Shown: positions 44,086 through 53,344 of the stretch, piece after piece
Layout of the letters: every line of letters begins with the position of its first letter
How positions within the stretch are numbered: position 1 is the stretch's first letter
Source of the DNA: Nostoc parmelioides FACHB-3921
GTDB lineage: Bacteria; Cyanobacteriota; Cyanobacteriia; Cyanobacteriales; Nostocaceae
Assembly (NCBI RefSeq): GCF_014696625.1
Contig: NZ_JACJQL010000002.1
Span: 186,001 to 250,000 of the forward strand
DNA: 64,000 nucleotides
Reading direction: 5' to 3'
Made by a program: the position numbers and the translations under genes
The notes under the pieces: generated by a model
The model's database searches: none
What the model saw: the letters and a program-made list of their open reading frames with translations, nothing else
What the model was told of the DNA's origin: nothing

Positions 44086-45927
44086 TTATATATCCTCCTG
44101 ATACTGTGCTAACAATTTTGGAATGTAATCATATCCATCCACACCAATAATTGATATGATTCTACTGCGGCTTTGCTGTAGTAAATTTTGAAAGGCTTCT
44201 AACCCAATTTGTCCTTGTAAAATAGTCAATAATCCGGCTGCTTGTCGCCATTCTAGGGAGGCAATTTGCTCTAATAAATACATTCCTAGACAGCCAGTAT
44301 AAACGGCTTTTTCCAAATTTTGTAATTGATAACAAGCTTCCGCAAGATAAGCTAAATTGCGACCTTGGAGATACAAATCACCAGAAATTTGTGCTGTTTT
44401 AAAACCATCTTCTAAATATTTAATAGCATCTTGTGGTTGACCAATAACTAAATATGCAATACCTAAACTACTGACACATAAAGCTTTACTTTGAATATCA
44501 CCTGATTTTTCTGATAACTTTAACCCTTGTTCTAAATAACTAATTGCCCTTTCATAGGTTTCTGGCTCTGCTTGCTCCAGCTTTTGCGCCTGCATCACTT
44601 CGCTGTAACCTAGATTTACCAGTGCATTAGTCTCGCCTGTCTTATCACCTGCTTGCCTACTCAACATTAATGCTCTCTGACTATTATTGATCGCCTCAGC
44701 ATAATCTTGCTCTTGTACATAGGTACGGCTGAGGTGATTGAGATTGGCGATTTCACAGGGGCGATCGCCAGCGTTCCTGGCAATTTCCAATGCTTGCTGG
44801 TGAAACTTGATAGATCGCTGATATTGCCCCAATGCCCGTTGAGAATAACCTAAAAGGGTCAAAATTCGCGCTTTCTCTTGGGTTCGCTCAACTCTACGTA
44901 AGGGTTCATCCAAATAATCTAAAGCATCCCGCAAATAACTACCAGAAAATGACGCAAAAATCCCACCGTAAAGAGGAAAATAGGGACGCTGGGCAAAGGT
45001 TCGCAGGGTTTGCAGCATGATTTGCGAACAGCCATTACTGTATTCTTCTTTACCTTGAAAACCGCTTGCTAACTGACTCCAAAGCACTGCAAAAGTCAAG
45101 AAAGTAGAAATTGACAACTTTGATCCTGCTTGAATATTGTATGCTTGCTGGTCAAACCAGTTAACTAACCCTCGTTGCAAATACTGGAAAATTAACGCTA
45201 TTTCTACCCAATCAGCGAGAGTAATACTACTATGCTGTTCTACAAATGGGATGGCAGATTGTTCTACAGCTAGGCTGCGAAATAACGCTTGGGGTAATTC
45301 ACTATTGACTTTTTTTGCCCAAGTTGCCCAAGGGCCAGTTTCTCCTGGTACACCACCAAACCCCAACGCTTGATTAGACTCATACATCCAGCTAACTAGG
45401 TGTTCTTGTAACCTTTGCCAAGCTGCTACACCACGGATGATTCCTTGTGATATTTGCTGGATATCAGGATCAAACTGAGCGAATTGCTGTAATGATTTGC
45501 CTAACTGCTGGAGTTGCGACAGATTTAGGGGGTTTTTTAAATTAGGGTCAATAATACGTAAAAATGTAGCTAAACGATCGCTTCCTGATGCTGTAGTGAT
45601 TTCCTGCACGGCTGAGGCGATCGCTTCCGTGGCTTTATTTTGCTCGGCGTATCTTTGCCATTGACTTTGAATCGTCTTAATAGCTCGTAAACTCCGGTTA
45701 GCCTTAGCCTTTTTCAACTCATCTTGTTCGCTATCCACCAGAGCTTGGCTAGTATTGAGGCGATCGCTTAAAACCAACTCAAACACTTCCCCAGTCCCCG
45801 CAAGTATACCTTTTTGCAGCATTTGATATACCATCTCCACAGAGCTAACTTTGCCCTGAAGAGTCATCTGGACAATTTCATCAATGAGAGCAAGATAGCG
45901 ATCGCGCAATGGCAAAGATTCTGTCAC
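44086..45927 (-). CDS. Tetratricopeptide-repeat protein
   Basis: 613 residues. The N-terminal 330 residues are helical without recognised motifs (LIDEIVQMTLQGKVSSVEMVYQMLQKGILAGTGEVFE at the start). From about 345 on there are five or so TPR units (ARILTLLGYSQRALGQYQRSIKFHQQALEI, IANLNHLSRTYVQEQDYAEAINNSQRAL, ALVNLGYSEVMQAQ, ALCVSSLGIAYLVIGQPQDAIKYLEDG, LAYLAEACYQLQNLEKAVYTGCL). A cyanobacterial scaffold-type protein; partner unknown. Confidence 0.85.
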   Translation of the reverse strand: MTESLPLRDRYLALIDEIVQMTLQGKVSSVEMVYQMLQKGILAGTGEVFELVLSDRLNTSQALVDSEQDELKKAKANRSLRAIKTIQSQWQRYAEQNKATEAIASAVQEITTASGSDRLATFLRIIDPNLKNPLNLSQLQQLGKSLQQFAQFDPDIQQISQGIIRGVAAWQRLQEHLVSWMYESNQALGFGGVPGETGPWATWAKKVNSELPQALFRSLAVEQSAIPFVEQHSSITLADWVEIALIFQYLQRGLVNWFDQQAYNIQAGSKLSISTFLTFAVLWSQLASGFQGKEEYSNGCSQIMLQTLRTFAQRPYFPLYGGIFASFSGSYLRDALDYLDEPLRRVERTQEKARILTLLGYSQRALGQYQRSIKFHQQALEIARNAGDRPCEIANLNHLSRTYVQEQDYAEAINNSQRALMLSRQAGDKTGETNALVNLGYSEVMQAQKLEQAEPETYERAISYLEQGLKLSEKSGDIQSKALCVSSLGIAYLVIGQPQDAIKYLEDGFKTAQISGDLYLQGRNLAYLAEACYQLQNLEKAVYTGCLGMYLLEQIASLEWRQAAGLLTILQGQIGLEAFQNLLQQSRSRIISIIGVDGYDYIPKLLAQYQEDI

Positions 45928-45985
45928 TTTAGCTAATAGAGAACGTCACGTTAATTTTAATTTTAGGCTACACCACTTATTCTAC

Positions 45986-46762
45986 TCACCTTACCAACTG
46001 CGCCGCAGAATTAAAAAACTGCCGACACAATCCTTTAGTTAGTAAAACAGTTGTTAACAGGTTGGCGATCGCAACCATGAAGATAATCACAATCTCATAG
46101 GATACCGCATCCAGCGCATTAATCCCAGCGAGTAACTGTCCGGTGGTGATTCCGGGGATAGCTACCATTCCGACAAGCATCATTTGATTCAAGGTGGGGA
46201 GTAATGCGGCTCTGATTGCGTCCTTACGGTATTGGCTAACAGCTTGTGCTGGAGTTGCACCCAAGCTCAAATGGGTTTCGATTTCCGTGGAAAAAGAGTT
46301 CATCGAACTGACAAGCCGTTCCCCGGCGATCGCCGCCGCATTCATCGCATTACCCAACACCATCCCCGCCAGAGGAATTACATAGCGCGGTTCATACCAT
46401 CTATCTGGTTGAATGATTAAGAAAGTGGTGTAAAACACAGTCAGGGCAGTACTTATGAAAATTGCTCCCCATACCAGAGGCAATACATAAGGAATTTTCT
46501 GACTGATGCGATTTCGTGCGACAATCGCCGTAATCGTCAGTATCACCCCTAAAATCGCCAAAACTGCCCAAGGATTGTCCAGAGCAAAGATGAAGTCTAA
46601 AACATACCCCAAAACCAATAACTGTAGGATAGTTCTGCCAGTAGCGATCGCTAAATTCAACTCTAGCCCCAACCCTTCCCAAGCAGACAAACCAATAGCG
46701 ATCGCCATCAATCCCACCGCCATCACCAAATCCACTAAATCCAAACTAATCAAACCCTGCAT
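45986..46762 (-). CDS. FetB/YbbM-like (UPF0014) ABC-type permease
   Basis: 258 residues, seven hydrophobic segments. ATGRTILQLLVLGYVLDFIF, YVIPLAGMVLGNAMNAAAIAGERLVSSM, IETHLSLGATPAQAVSQYRKDAIRAALLPTLNQMMLVGMVAIPGITTGQLLAG are the UPF0014 signatures. In E. coli FetB works with the ATPase FetA in iron export; no ATPase gene is adjacent here, so the partner, if any, is elsewhere. Confidence 0.9.
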   Translation of the reverse strand: MQGLISLDLVDLVMAVGLMAIAIGLSAWEGLGLELNLAIATGRTILQLLVLGYVLDFIFALDNPWAVLAILGVILTITAIVARNRISQKIPYVLPLVWGAIFISTALTVFYTTFLIIQPDRWYEPRYVIPLAGMVLGNAMNAAAIAGERLVSSMNSFSTEIETHLSLGATPAQAVSQYRKDAIRAALLPTLNQMMLVGMVAIPGITTGQLLAGINALDAVSYEIVIIFMVAIANLLTTVLLTKGLCRQFFNSAAQLVR

Positions 46763-47044
46763 CTCTTCTCCACTCCCTAATTAGTCAATAGTCCAAAATT
46801 TGACCATTCTTAATTTTGAATTTTGAATTTTGAATTGGTATGACCACCACTATGTCAGTTGTCGAACAGGCACTCATAACTTACCACTGTTCTAAGTCTT
46901 ACCCATAAAATTACTTCAGTAATAATTCTTGTTTAATGCGTATCTAGAGCGACAATCTTTTTAAATTTCTTTAAAGAAAAATTTCCCTAGTCAAAATTGA
47001 CACTCGGAATGTATTCTTTGTATCTTCAGACAAAATGAAAACTC

Positions 47045-48193
47045 ATGATCCAAAGCCTAAGTTCGATTCCCGCCTTTGATATCAAGCAGCAATATGCTTC
47101 CATAGAAGCCGAAGTCAGCAGAGCCGTTGTCGATACGCTGGCTTCTGGGCGTTATATTGGTGGCCCTCCAGTCGAAAGTTTTGAGCAACAATTTGCTGCA
47201 TATCATGGCGTTACTGATTGTGTAGCCTGTAATTCTGGTACAGATGCTCTATTTTTAGCTTTACGCGCCTTAGGAATCGGTGCAGGCGATGAAGTAATTA
47301 CTACACCCTTCACCTTTGTCGCTACGGCTGAAGTGATCAGCGCCGTAGGTGCAAAGCCGGTATTTGTTGACATCGATGAAACAAGTTTTAACCTCGATTT
47401 ACAGCAAGTGGCGGCGGCGATTACACCCAAAACCAAAGCGATTATCCCAGTGCATTTATTTGGACAGCCTGTGGATATGACAAAGCTCATGGCGATCGCT
47501 CAAGCTCACAATATCGCAGTAATTGAAGATTGCGCTCAGTCCACAGGCGCGACTTGGGACGGCAAAAAAGTCGGTAGTATTGGACATATTGGCTGTTTTA
47601 GCTTCTACCCCACCAAAAATCTAGGTGCTTGCGGTGATGGTGGCGCGATTACAACCAACGATCCAGAAATTGCTGCCAAGGTGCGGATCATCAAGGAACA
47701 TGGACAGAGACATCGTTATCAATATGAAGAAATAGGTGTTAATAGCCGCTTAGATGCGATTCAAGCAGTAATTTTGCAGATTAAACTACCTTATCTTGAT
47801 ACTTGGAATCGCCAAAGACAAGCGATCGCCGCCTATTACCAAAAATATCTGAGTCAAATTCCCGGTATCATCCCCCCGCAAGAACTAGCTGGTGGCGTGA
47901 GCGTGTGGAATCAATATACTATTCGCGTCATCACCGCAGGACGGAATGGTAATAGCGCCACACACCGGGAGGCGGTAAAAAATAGCTTACAAGAAAAGAA
48001 AGTAGGCTCGATGGTTTACTATCCTTACCCTTTACATTTGCAGCCAGTTTATCAATATCTCGGTTATCAACCAGGACAATTACCAGTTGCCGAACAAGCT
48101 TGCAATGAAGTTTTATCCTTACCCATGTTTCCTGAATTAACAACCGAACAGCAAGATCAAGTGATTTATGCGCTGAAGGATATTCTTTTGTAA
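47045..48193 (+). CDS. DegT/DnrJ/EryC1-family PLP aminotransferase
   Basis: 382 residues. PLP pocket: CNSGTDALFLALRALGIGAGDEVITTPFTFVATAEVI, IEDCAQSTGATWDGKKVGSIGHIGCFSFYPTKNLGACGDGGAI with the internal aldimine Lys, and HGQRHRYQYEEIGVNSRLDAIQAVILQIKLPYLDTWNRQR. The family makes 3- or 4-amino sugars for surface polysaccharides. No sugar-nucleotide gene is adjacent, so the exact sugar is not predictable. A strong terminator follows. Confidence 0.92.
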   Translation: MIQSLSSIPAFDIKQQYASIEAEVSRAVVDTLASGRYIGGPPVESFEQQFAAYHGVTDCVACNSGTDALFLALRALGIGAGDEVITTPFTFVATAEVISAVGAKPVFVDIDETSFNLDLQQVAAAITPKTKAIIPVHLFGQPVDMTKLMAIAQAHNIAVIEDCAQSTGATWDGKKVGSIGHIGCFSFYPTKNLGACGDGGAITTNDPEIAAKVRIIKEHGQRHRYQYEEIGVNSRLDAIQAVILQIKLPYLDTWNRQRQAIAAYYQKYLSQIPGIIPPQELAGGVSVWNQYTIRVITAGRNGNSATHREAVKNSLQEKKVGSMVYYPYPLHLQPVYQYLGYQPGQLPVAEQACNEVLSLPMFPELTTEQQDQVIYALKDILL

Positions 48194-48220
48194 GAATTGG
48201 GGAGAAAAAAGTAGAAAGTC

Positions 48221-48268
48221 AAAAGTCAAAAGGCAAAAGAAAAAATCTTGTACCTTTTGACTTTTTCC
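48221..48268 (+). terminator. Terminator after the aminotransferase gene
   Basis: AAAAGTCAAAAGG (48221-48233) pairs with CCTTTTGACTTTT (48253-48265), followed by a T. Confidence 0.75.
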
Positions 48269-48296
48269 TTGGATTGGGGATTGGGGAACATATTTT

Positions 48297-48452
48297 AACG
48301 TGAATTCGACGGAACCTAACCCCAACCCATTCCCTACAAGGGAAGGGGCTGAAAATCTATAACTGAGTACCAAATAATCAGGGTTTTAAGCCTCTCTCCG
48401 CGTCGGGGAGAGGTTTGGAGAGGGGTTCTTCCGAATTTATCGAACTCACGTT
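48297..48452. mobile_element. MITE-like element with 13-bp inverted ends
   Basis: AACGTGAATTCGA at left and TCGAACTCACGTT at right (12 of 13 complementary) bound 156 bases with AACCCCAACCC and GAGAGGGGTTC blocks inside. The flanks read TATTTT-AACG and CGTT-ATTTTA. No coding. Confidence 0.65.
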
Positions 48453-48488
48453 ATTTTAGATATTCCTCCCTCATCCCCTTATCCTTAA

Positions 48489-49232
48489 CTAGACGATTGC
48501 ACGATTAACGGTTCCCAAAGCTTCTACCAAGCCGCGTACAGCCGCAATCATCGCTACTTCGCTGTTGAGTTGGTTGATAGCAGAACCGACACCAACACCA
48601 GCCGCACCGGAGGCGATCGCCAGAGGTGCAGTCACATTAGAAATACCGGAAGCACACAATACTGGTACTGATACAGCACGAGAAATTTCATAAGCTGCTG
48701 CCAAGGTGGGAGCAGCTTTTTCAATTAATCCCAGGCTTCCAGGGTGAGTAGGCTGGCTGCTTGTACCGCCTTCGGTTTGAATGATATCTGCTCCAGCTTT
48801 TACCAATTCTTCGGCTAGCTGTACCTGTTGATCTAGTTCTAGGATATGAGGAACAGTCACAGACAGGGTAATTTCGGGTAAGAGTGCGCGGGTTTGTTTA
48901 GTCAACGCCAATACTTCCGCAGCCTCAAATCTGCGTCCTTGAGCATAAAAAGCATCAAAATTACCGATTTCAATCAAATCTGCACCAGCTTCTACGGCTG
49001 TGACAAATTTTTCTGGCTCTATTGCTGATACACAAACTGGTAAATTAATCAATTTTTTAGCTAACTGAACCAATCCAGCATCGGCGGCGATATCTACAAA
49101 AGTTGCACCACCAAGTTCAGCAGCTTTAATAATAGCTGCAACGCTATCAGCGTCAAAGTTGTTCAAACCACTAATTACTTTCAGTACACGGCCGTTGGTA
49201 AATGCCCGTTGTAGTGTAGAAGACATAGCCAT
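48489..49232 (-). CDS. DUF561-family TIM-barrel protein
   Basis: 247 residues. LKVISGLNNFDADSVAAIIKAAELGGATFVDIAADAGLVQLAK, the middle AGADIIQTEGGTSSQPTHPGS and IASGAAGVGVGSAINQLNSEVAMIAAVRGLVEAL fit the DUF561 family of cyanobacteria and plastids (ycf23-like), a phosphate-binding TIM barrel. It is related to Ycf23 of algal plastids. No enzyme activity is established to my knowledge. Confidence 0.85.
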   Translation of the reverse strand: MAMSSTLQRAFTNGRVLKVISGLNNFDADSVAAIIKAAELGGATFVDIAADAGLVQLAKKLINLPVCVSAIEPEKFVTAVEAGADLIEIGNFDAFYAQGRRFEAAEVLALTKQTRALLPEITLSVTVPHILELDQQVQLAEELVKAGADIIQTEGGTSSQPTHPGSLGLIEKAAPTLAAAYEISRAVSVPVLCASGISNVTAPLAIASGAAGVGVGSAINQLNSEVAMIAAVRGLVEALGTVNRAIV

Positions 49233-49381
49233 AGTTATTCTGTTGAAGCTACGAAAATTAGGTTTATTCTACCGCCCCTCAGATAAAGACAGAACTAATT
49301 CATTGAAAAAAAGAGTAGAAAGTGATTGCAATCTCAAGATGTGATGACTTAACCTGAGTAGGAAAAAATGCTCGGTAACTA

Positions 49382-49744
49382 TCAGCTACGGGTCAATAGT
49401 TCTAAATTGTGACCATTTGGGTCGTAGAAATAAAAACCACGTCCTCCTTTTCTATTGTTGATTTCTCCTTTGTTGTGGTGCATGGGGTCGCTACTATACT
49501 CCAGACCAGCTTGTTTGATTCTGGCAAAGATAGTATCAAATTCTGCATCGCTGACATGAAAAGCATAATGGTGAGACTCAAATGTTTCTCTGTCATCAAA
49601 ATCAAGTGTGAGTGTGTCATTAACTCGCACAGCCGCGAAATGACCAACAGATTCGACGTTTAAACCAAACATTTGGGCAAAAAATTGCGCTGATGCTTCT
49701 TTATTATGAGCAGGAACTATAGTGTGATTTAAAGAGATTGTCAT
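49382..49744 (-). CDS. VOC-family (glyoxalase/dioxygenase-like) protein
   Basis: 120 residues. ISLNHTIVPAHNKEASAQFFAQMFGLN starts a VOC module; the metal ligands are likely in HTIVPAH, HHYAFHVSDAEF and the C-terminal FYFYDPNGHNLELLTRS (Glu). Single domain, so a dimer or a domain-swapped pair would build the site. Substrate unknown. Confidence 0.88.
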   Translation of the reverse strand: MTISLNHTIVPAHNKEASAQFFAQMFGLNVESVGHFAAVRVNDTLTLDFDDRETFESHHYAFHVSDAEFDTIFARIKQAGLEYSSDPMHHNKGEINNRKGGRGFYFYDPNGHNLELLTRS

Positions 49745-49828
49745 CGTCTTTTCCCTTCAAAATAGTTTCTAGGCTTAACTCTAGAATGCCTTGTAAAATT
49801 TTGATTTGCCCTCCTCATTTAGATAGTA

Positions 49829-50027
49829 TTAGGACTTACGCACACAGGTTGTCTGTTCAGACTGGGTGTAAGGGTGTAGGGGTTTCAAACATTTATACAC
49901 GCCAGTTTGCTCAAGTCGGGAAACCCGCCCACGCAACTGGCTCCCCTACACCCCTACACCCCTATACCCCTATACCCCTATACCCTTTTCCAAGCCTTGA
50001 TATTTTGTTTTCATGCGTAAGTCCTAA
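49829..50027. mobile_element. MITE-like element, copy 2, carrying a nested palindrome
   Basis: TTAGGACTTACGCA (49829-49842) and TGCGTAAGTCCTAA (50014-50027) are exact 14-bp inverted repeats. The interior aligns with copy 1 (590-719) except that a 42-base palindromic segment with GCCAGTT (49901-49907) and AACTGGC (49935-49941) arms is inserted, and the C-rich TACACCCC run is longer. The inserted palindrome matches elements at 32019-32058 and 61361-61400. Confidence 0.8.
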
Positions 50028-50142
50028 GTGTTTGTGCATTCGTCAGCATTTACTTTCTCTTCATCTCCTGACTCAGACACACAAGCATATTCTTTTAGAG
50101 TACCTTGAAGATATGAGTGTCTATATTAGGAGTGAAGCAATT

Positions 50143-50496
50143 ATGTCTTCATCAACCAAAGAAAAGAAATACTGTAAATGGTTTTGGGATGAAACCCTTG
50201 GCGGAGAGTTTGATACTTGGGGTACTAGTACCTACTTTATAGAAGTCATACAGGTAGGTAACGATTTATGCGCTACAAGACAAATAGAAGTTTACGAAAA
50301 CGGTAATGTCTTGTTTTACGATGACAATCATTTTGCCGATAATTACGGAATGTTGTGTGACAAACCCCTAAGTAAAGCAGATTTACTAGAGTTTGGCATT
50401 ACAAGAGCCGAGTTTGAACAAATTTGGCAGACAAAAACACCAATCAATAGATTAAGCTGGCTAGCGGAAACTGAACACCATGATATTTCTAATTAG
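50143..50496 (+). CDS. DUF6881-type small protein
   Basis: 117 residues from the ATG at 50143, which is preceded by AGGAG; the open frame extends further upstream across the MITE but has no coding character there. KYCKWFWDETLGGEFDTWGTSTYFIEVIQVGNDLCATRQIEVYENGNVLFYDDNHFADNYGML fits DUF6881, small immunity- or SMI1-like-looking proteins. Function unknown. Ends in an 8-base overlap with the convergent methyltransferase gene. Confidence 0.75.
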   Translation: MSSSTKEKKYCKWFWDETLGGEFDTWGTSTYFIEVIQVGNDLCATRQIEVYENGNVLFYDDNHFADNYGMLCDKPLSKADLLEFGITRAEFEQIWQTKTPINRLSWLAETEHHDISN

Positions 50497-51151
50497 TCCA
50501 ACTGCGTTTAGCAGTCCAGTGGCGATCGCTTGACTGATAAATCTCCACTCCCGTTAATCCTGCTGTTATAATCAACTGATTAACCTCATCCAATGTCAAT
50601 GCCGCATGGAGAGAATCACGAAATAATTTTTTCTGATAGTCATCGTATTCATTCCCAATACTTGCTACTAAAGCATTCATCGTTGCTTCATCCTCAGGAC
50701 GAAATAAATCACGGATAAAAATACCGCCTTGAGGTTTGCAAACGCGCTTAATTTCAGCAAAAAAAGGTAAAGGGTCAGGTAAATGGTGGACTAGACTGTT
50801 AGAAACGACCAAATCAAATATGCCATCCTCGTAAGGTAAACGTTTCGCATCCACCAGTTCCAAACGAATATGTTCTTGTAACCCAGACTGCTGGACGTGC
50901 TGTGTAGCAATTTGTAGCATATTTTCAGCCATATCAATCGCCACTAACTGCCATTGAGGACGTTTCTGACAGATTAAAATCGGAATCCGCGCGGTACCAG
51001 TACCCACATCCAAGACTAAACCATGTTCTGACGGACTAAAAGCCACGGCCTCCTCAGCAAAAGCAGTGTTTACCTCTGTAAAATCCATTGCATCATATTC
51101 ACTAGCTTCCTCCCAACTATCCATCACTTCTGGTTCTAGTTGTCTCTGCAT
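50489..51151 (-). CDS. Class I SAM-dependent methyltransferase
   Basis: 220 residues. Motif I is LVLDVGTGTARIPILIC, the acidic motif II is LVAIDMAENMLQIA, then VDAKRLPYEDGIFDLVVSNSLVHHL and the post-motif RVCKPQGGIFIRDLF. A ubiE/Coq5-like small-molecule methyltransferase by fold. Substrate not predictable. Convergent overlap with the DUF6881-type gene. Confidence 0.88.
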   Translation of the reverse strand: MQRQLEPEVMDSWEEASEYDAMDFTEVNTAFAEEAVAFSPSEHGLVLDVGTGTARIPILICQKRPQWQLVAIDMAENMLQIATQHVQQSGLQEHIRLELVDAKRLPYEDGIFDLVVSNSLVHHLPDPLPFFAEIKRVCKPQGGIFIRDLFRPEDEATMNALVASIGNEYDDYQKKLFRDSLHAALTLDEVNQLIITAGLTGVEIYQSSDRHWTAKRSWTN

Positions 51152-51331
51152 TGCTAATACCTCTATTCCTATAAGTAAAAACTAGCAAGAAATAGGGACG
51201 CTGAGGTTATGGATGGGGAATTGAACTAGTTATTTTACCGAGATGAAAACAATTATCAGTATTTTGTATGAAAGAAGCGGCTAATTTTTGGGAACACTAA
51301 ATACATCACCCCAGTTATCAGGAATTGGTCA

Positions 51332-52426
51332 ATGTCAAACGGTGAAGGGAACAACAGCATTAACAATCAGGTTCCTGTGCAAGTTGCCAAATATCCCAAA
51401 CAAGTAAGGCGCAACACAATTACTCACGAATTTGACCAAGGTGAGCCGAAAGAATCATTGGCTTCTCCAGAAAACGACAATCACTCATCACAGGCATCCA
51501 AGTTACTGCGGCAAGGAATTCAACAACAGCAGGCTGGAGACTTAATAGCAGCCATCAAGTCCTTACAGCAATCCCTGGAGATGTTTCAGCTAGCCAGGGA
51601 TGTCAAACAACAAGAACAAGTCCTATCGTTGCTGGCATTAATCACTTACACCTCAGGAGATTATAGAAATGTTATTGCTTACTGCCAAAAGTGTTTATCC
51701 TTGACAGACACCCCAGATTTATCAGTAAGGATGCAAATACTATCTCATTTGGGTAATGCGTACCGTCATCTGAACGACTACAACAAAGCCATTGAGTTTC
51801 TCGAAGCGTGTTTGCAACTAACTCAGAAGTCGCAGGATAAACGCAGTCAAGTTGCAGCCTTAAATAATTTGGGATTAGTGTATAAAGCTTCTGGTAATTT
51901 TCATCAAGCAATTGCTTATCAAGAACAAAGCCTCATTATTGTTGAAGAACTCAAAGATAGCTGGGGCATAGAACAAGTCCTGAAAAATCTAGGCAATACT
52001 TGGTATGCTTTGGATAATTACCCAAAAGCGATCGCCCACTACGAAAAATGTGTCAAAATAGCACTCTCTTTAAATAATCCTCGTAGTGCTGCTCAAGTAT
52101 TGAAAAATTTGGGTAATGCTTGCTATGCGATCGGCGATTATGCTAAAGCCATTAAATACTATGAAAAACGCTGGCAATTAGCTAGAGACCTGAAAGATAA
52201 GCGTAGTGAAGAACAGTCTCTTGGTAGTTTAGGTGTTGCTTGTGAAGCTTTAGGTGACCATAACAGAGCTATTACATACTATGAAGCACGCCTATTGTTA
52301 GCCAGAAGCATCAAAGACCGACGCATTGAAGAACAAGCTCTTGCCAGTCTGAAAATAGCTTGTTATGCCTTAGGGGATTATGCCAAAGCCATGCAATATG
52401 AACAAGGAACATCTAGCAGTACTTAA
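51332..52426 (+). CDS. Tetratricopeptide-repeat protein
   Basis: 364 residues. A disordered N-terminal 50 residues, then about seven TPR units of the kinesin-light-chain-like 40-residue type: ASKLLRQGIQQQQAGDLIAA, then QILSHLGNAYRHLNDYNKAIEFLEACL and VLKNLGNTWYALDNYPKAIAHYEKC, through GSLGVACEALGDHNRAITYYEARL. Such Nostoc TPR proteins often act as adaptors; the partner is unknown. Confidence 0.88.
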   Translation: MSNGEGNNSINNQVPVQVAKYPKQVRRNTITHEFDQGEPKESLASPENDNHSSQASKLLRQGIQQQQAGDLIAAIKSLQQSLEMFQLARDVKQQEQVLSLLALITYTSGDYRNVIAYCQKCLSLTDTPDLSVRMQILSHLGNAYRHLNDYNKAIEFLEACLQLTQKSQDKRSQVAALNNLGLVYKASGNFHQAIAYQEQSLIIVEELKDSWGIEQVLKNLGNTWYALDNYPKAIAHYEKCVKIALSLNNPRSAAQVLKNLGNACYAIGDYAKAIKYYEKRWQLARDLKDKRSEEQSLGSLGVACEALGDHNRAITYYEARLLLARSIKDRRIEEQALASLKIACYALGDYAKAMQYEQGTSSST

Positions 52427-52438
52427 ACTACATACGAT

Positions 52439-53224
52439 TCATTGATACAATAAATCTTGTATTTGTGCTGGATTTAACTGTTCAACATTACTCAAAACTA
52501 CTGCTGCACCGGCTGTTACTAGTGTTTGTGCATACGCTTCTCGACGGGCTGCTGTTTCTTGGACATGAGGCGGTAAGATACCTACTCCAATCCAAGTACG
52601 GTGAGGTTTGAGTTCTCTAGCCTTGCTGACTGTGTACATATCTGCTACCGTGTCTCCGACATAGAGAATTACTGATTTTTCCTCTAGCCCATCCTCTAAC
52701 TGCTTAACAGTTGCAAAAAGGCCTGTGGGGTCTGGTTTACCTGGTGCATCTTCCATTGCAATGAGTACAGGAGATTGTAAACCCAGACGTTGTGTTAAAA
52801 CATAGTTAGCAGAACCACGAGTAGCACCGCTAAAAAATCCCCAAGCAATACCCGCTTGTGTAAGTTGTTCTAAATAACTTGGTTGTAATAATAACGGTTC
52901 ATCACAGATATATCCCGTCCAATTGTCTGGGTCTGGGCCACGATAACGGGATTGAAAAAAGGCAACTATAGTGTTGTAGTCTAGTCGCAATTGTTCACGG
53001 GGTGTTCCTTGCGCTGCAAAGTAACGGGAAATTAATTCTTGAGACGCTTCCCAGTCGTTATTCCAAATACCTTCGGATTTCAGTTCGTCAATTTCTAAAG
53101 AGGTGGGACGATAAGCCTGGTTTGTAAAATACTCTACCGTGTCTGCTAAAGCTCGACGATAGGAACCACCAACATCACGGATAACTCCATCTATATCAAA
53201 TACTGCGATCGCTTTTGTAGTCAT
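52439..53224 (-). CDS. HAD-superfamily hydrolase (TIGR01548 type)
   Basis: 261 residues. Motif 1 is FDIDGVIRDVGGSYRRA with the nucleophile and acid/base Asp; motif II lies in WGFFSGATRGSANYVL; motif III/IV in APGKPDPTGLF and YVGDTVADMYTVSKARE. The cap region is typical of the TIGR01548 family. A phosphatase or related phosphotransferase of unknown substrate. Confidence 0.88.
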   Translation of the reverse strand: MTTKAIAVFDIDGVIRDVGGSYRRALADTVEYFTNQAYRPTSLEIDELKSEGIWNNDWEASQELISRYFAAQGTPREQLRLDYNTIVAFFQSRYRGPDPDNWTGYICDEPLLLQPSYLEQLTQAGIAWGFFSGATRGSANYVLTQRLGLQSPVLIAMEDAPGKPDPTGLFATVKQLEDGLEEKSVILYVGDTVADMYTVSKARELKPHRTWIGVGILPPHVQETAARREAYAQTLVTAGAAVVLSNVEQLNPAQIQDLLYQ

Positions 53225-53344
53225 CAGAATTGGTCATGGATAATGGGTAATAGGTAATGGGTATTAGTCATGTTCTCCAGCTTTACCTAGTTCCCAATTC
53301 CCAGTCCCTATCTTTTACGCAATTATCCCATTGATTGACAATAT

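Noticed and set aside
49738..50142. N-terminal 135-codon extension of the DUF6881-type gene
   Set aside because: Reads through the MITE-like element with Pro/Tyr repeat translation; real start at 50143 has a ribosome-binding site.
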